From Saccoglossus kowalevskii (lineage: Eukaryota; Hemichordata; Enteropneusta; Harrimaniidae), in assembly GCF_000003605.2 (NCBI RefSeq), contig NW_003130871.1, positions 10,296 to 42,134 of the forward strand: a stretch of DNA of 31,839 nucleotides, read 5' to 3'. Numbering within the stretch: position 1 is the stretch's first letter; each line of letters opens with the position of its first letter. Under the pieces are notes generated by a model. The model was not told the DNA's origin. It saw nothing but the letters and a program-made list of their open reading frames with translations, and made no database searches. This document shows, piece by piece, positions 31,604-31,839 of the stretch. Both the position numbers and the translations under genes were made by a program.

Positions 31604-31839
31604 GACTCCCATGTGCGAAGCACATAATGGGAGTCTTTGCAGTTAGTGTATGTGTGTATGTATGTGTGTCCGACTGTTCCACTGCTATCTCAAGAACCAT
31701 ACATCGGTTTTTGATGAAACTTGGTGCATAGATGCTCTGGGCCAATGCGCAGATTTGATTAGGTTTTGGTAAAAATCCGTGCATATTAATTACCTAATTT
31801 GCATGATAATTAGCTGATTTTTAGCTGTTCCATGATTGT
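31604..31839. repeat. Hairpin-led repeat element, running off the window
   Basis: Opens with a 32-base hairpin (GACTCCCAT-GTGC-GAA-GCAC-ATAATGGGAGTC), then a GTGTATG microsatellite (31645-31668), then CAAGAACCATACATCGG and TTTTTGATGAAACTTGGTGC. I remember similar words from repeats of marine invertebrates but cannot name a family. The minus-strand open frame over it (31596-31784) is a by-product. Confidence 0.5.

Larger units (their letters stand above)
29572..31839 (+). other. EFCAB14 intron 2, partial
   Basis: Begins with donor GTAAAG and runs past the window end. It contains the shortened family A element (31097-31226), two copies of a dispersed repeat (30818 and 31439) and the start of a hairpin-led repeat (31604). 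No exon recognised. Confidence 0.7.

Overview
The window looks like AT-rich nuclear DNA (roughly one third G+C by eye) from an invertebrate animal, probably a marine bilaterian. Small exons sit inside consensus GT/AG introns, there is a eukaryotic tRNA with internal promoter boxes, much of the spacer is MITE-like and SINE-like repeat, and one 239-base run of N marks a draft-assembly gap. There is no operon structure. The words TACATGTA and TACCGGTA are very common; I remember such words from marine invertebrate genomes but cannot name the phylum or species. Most long open frames are chance; the real genes had to be assembled from short exons.

Left end, minus strand (173-4646): the 5' half of an RNF14-type RBR E3 ubiquitin ligase. 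Five coding exons join in frame with matching phases into 228 complete codons. They hold the whole RWD domain, including its YPxxxPP motif, and the linker towards RING1. The catalytic RING1-IBR-RING2 exons lie beyond base 1. A complete tRNA-Leu(CAG) is at 5209-5292. A CpG-rich patch at about 5800-6450 holds an unrecognised open exon-like frame starting at 6264.

Middle (6.4-24 kb): no recognisable gene, but many repeats. These are a 166-bp tandem duplication, a nine-unit minisatellite (9988-10869), a family of about 210-bp inverted-repeat elements (11978, 15438, 16049, and a shortened copy at 31097), a second element of the same size (15202), a third family with one copy in an RNF14 intron (3675) and one at 19935, two unrelated palindromic elements (17081, 19511), and a tRNA-Met-like SINE head at 21835-21909.

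Right end, plus strand (24103-29571 and on): the 5' end of EFCAB14, which encodes a single-pass membrane protein with a C-terminal EF-hand. The start-codon exon (27742-27893) and the transmembrane exon (29423-29571) are clear, and the promoter carries CRE, E-box, ETS and CCAAT motifs. The most interesting observation is a second, diverged transmembrane exon at 24103-24287, upstream of the start-codon exon. It has the same phases at both ends and the same C-x-x-C / Trp / LK-x-D-x-D-x-L spacing as the real exon 2. It is either an alternative N-terminal module of EFCAB14 or the remnant or exon of a tandem paralogue. The genes are unrelated in function: RNF14 acts in ubiquitylation and ribosome quality control, and EFCAB14 is a poorly characterised membrane protein.
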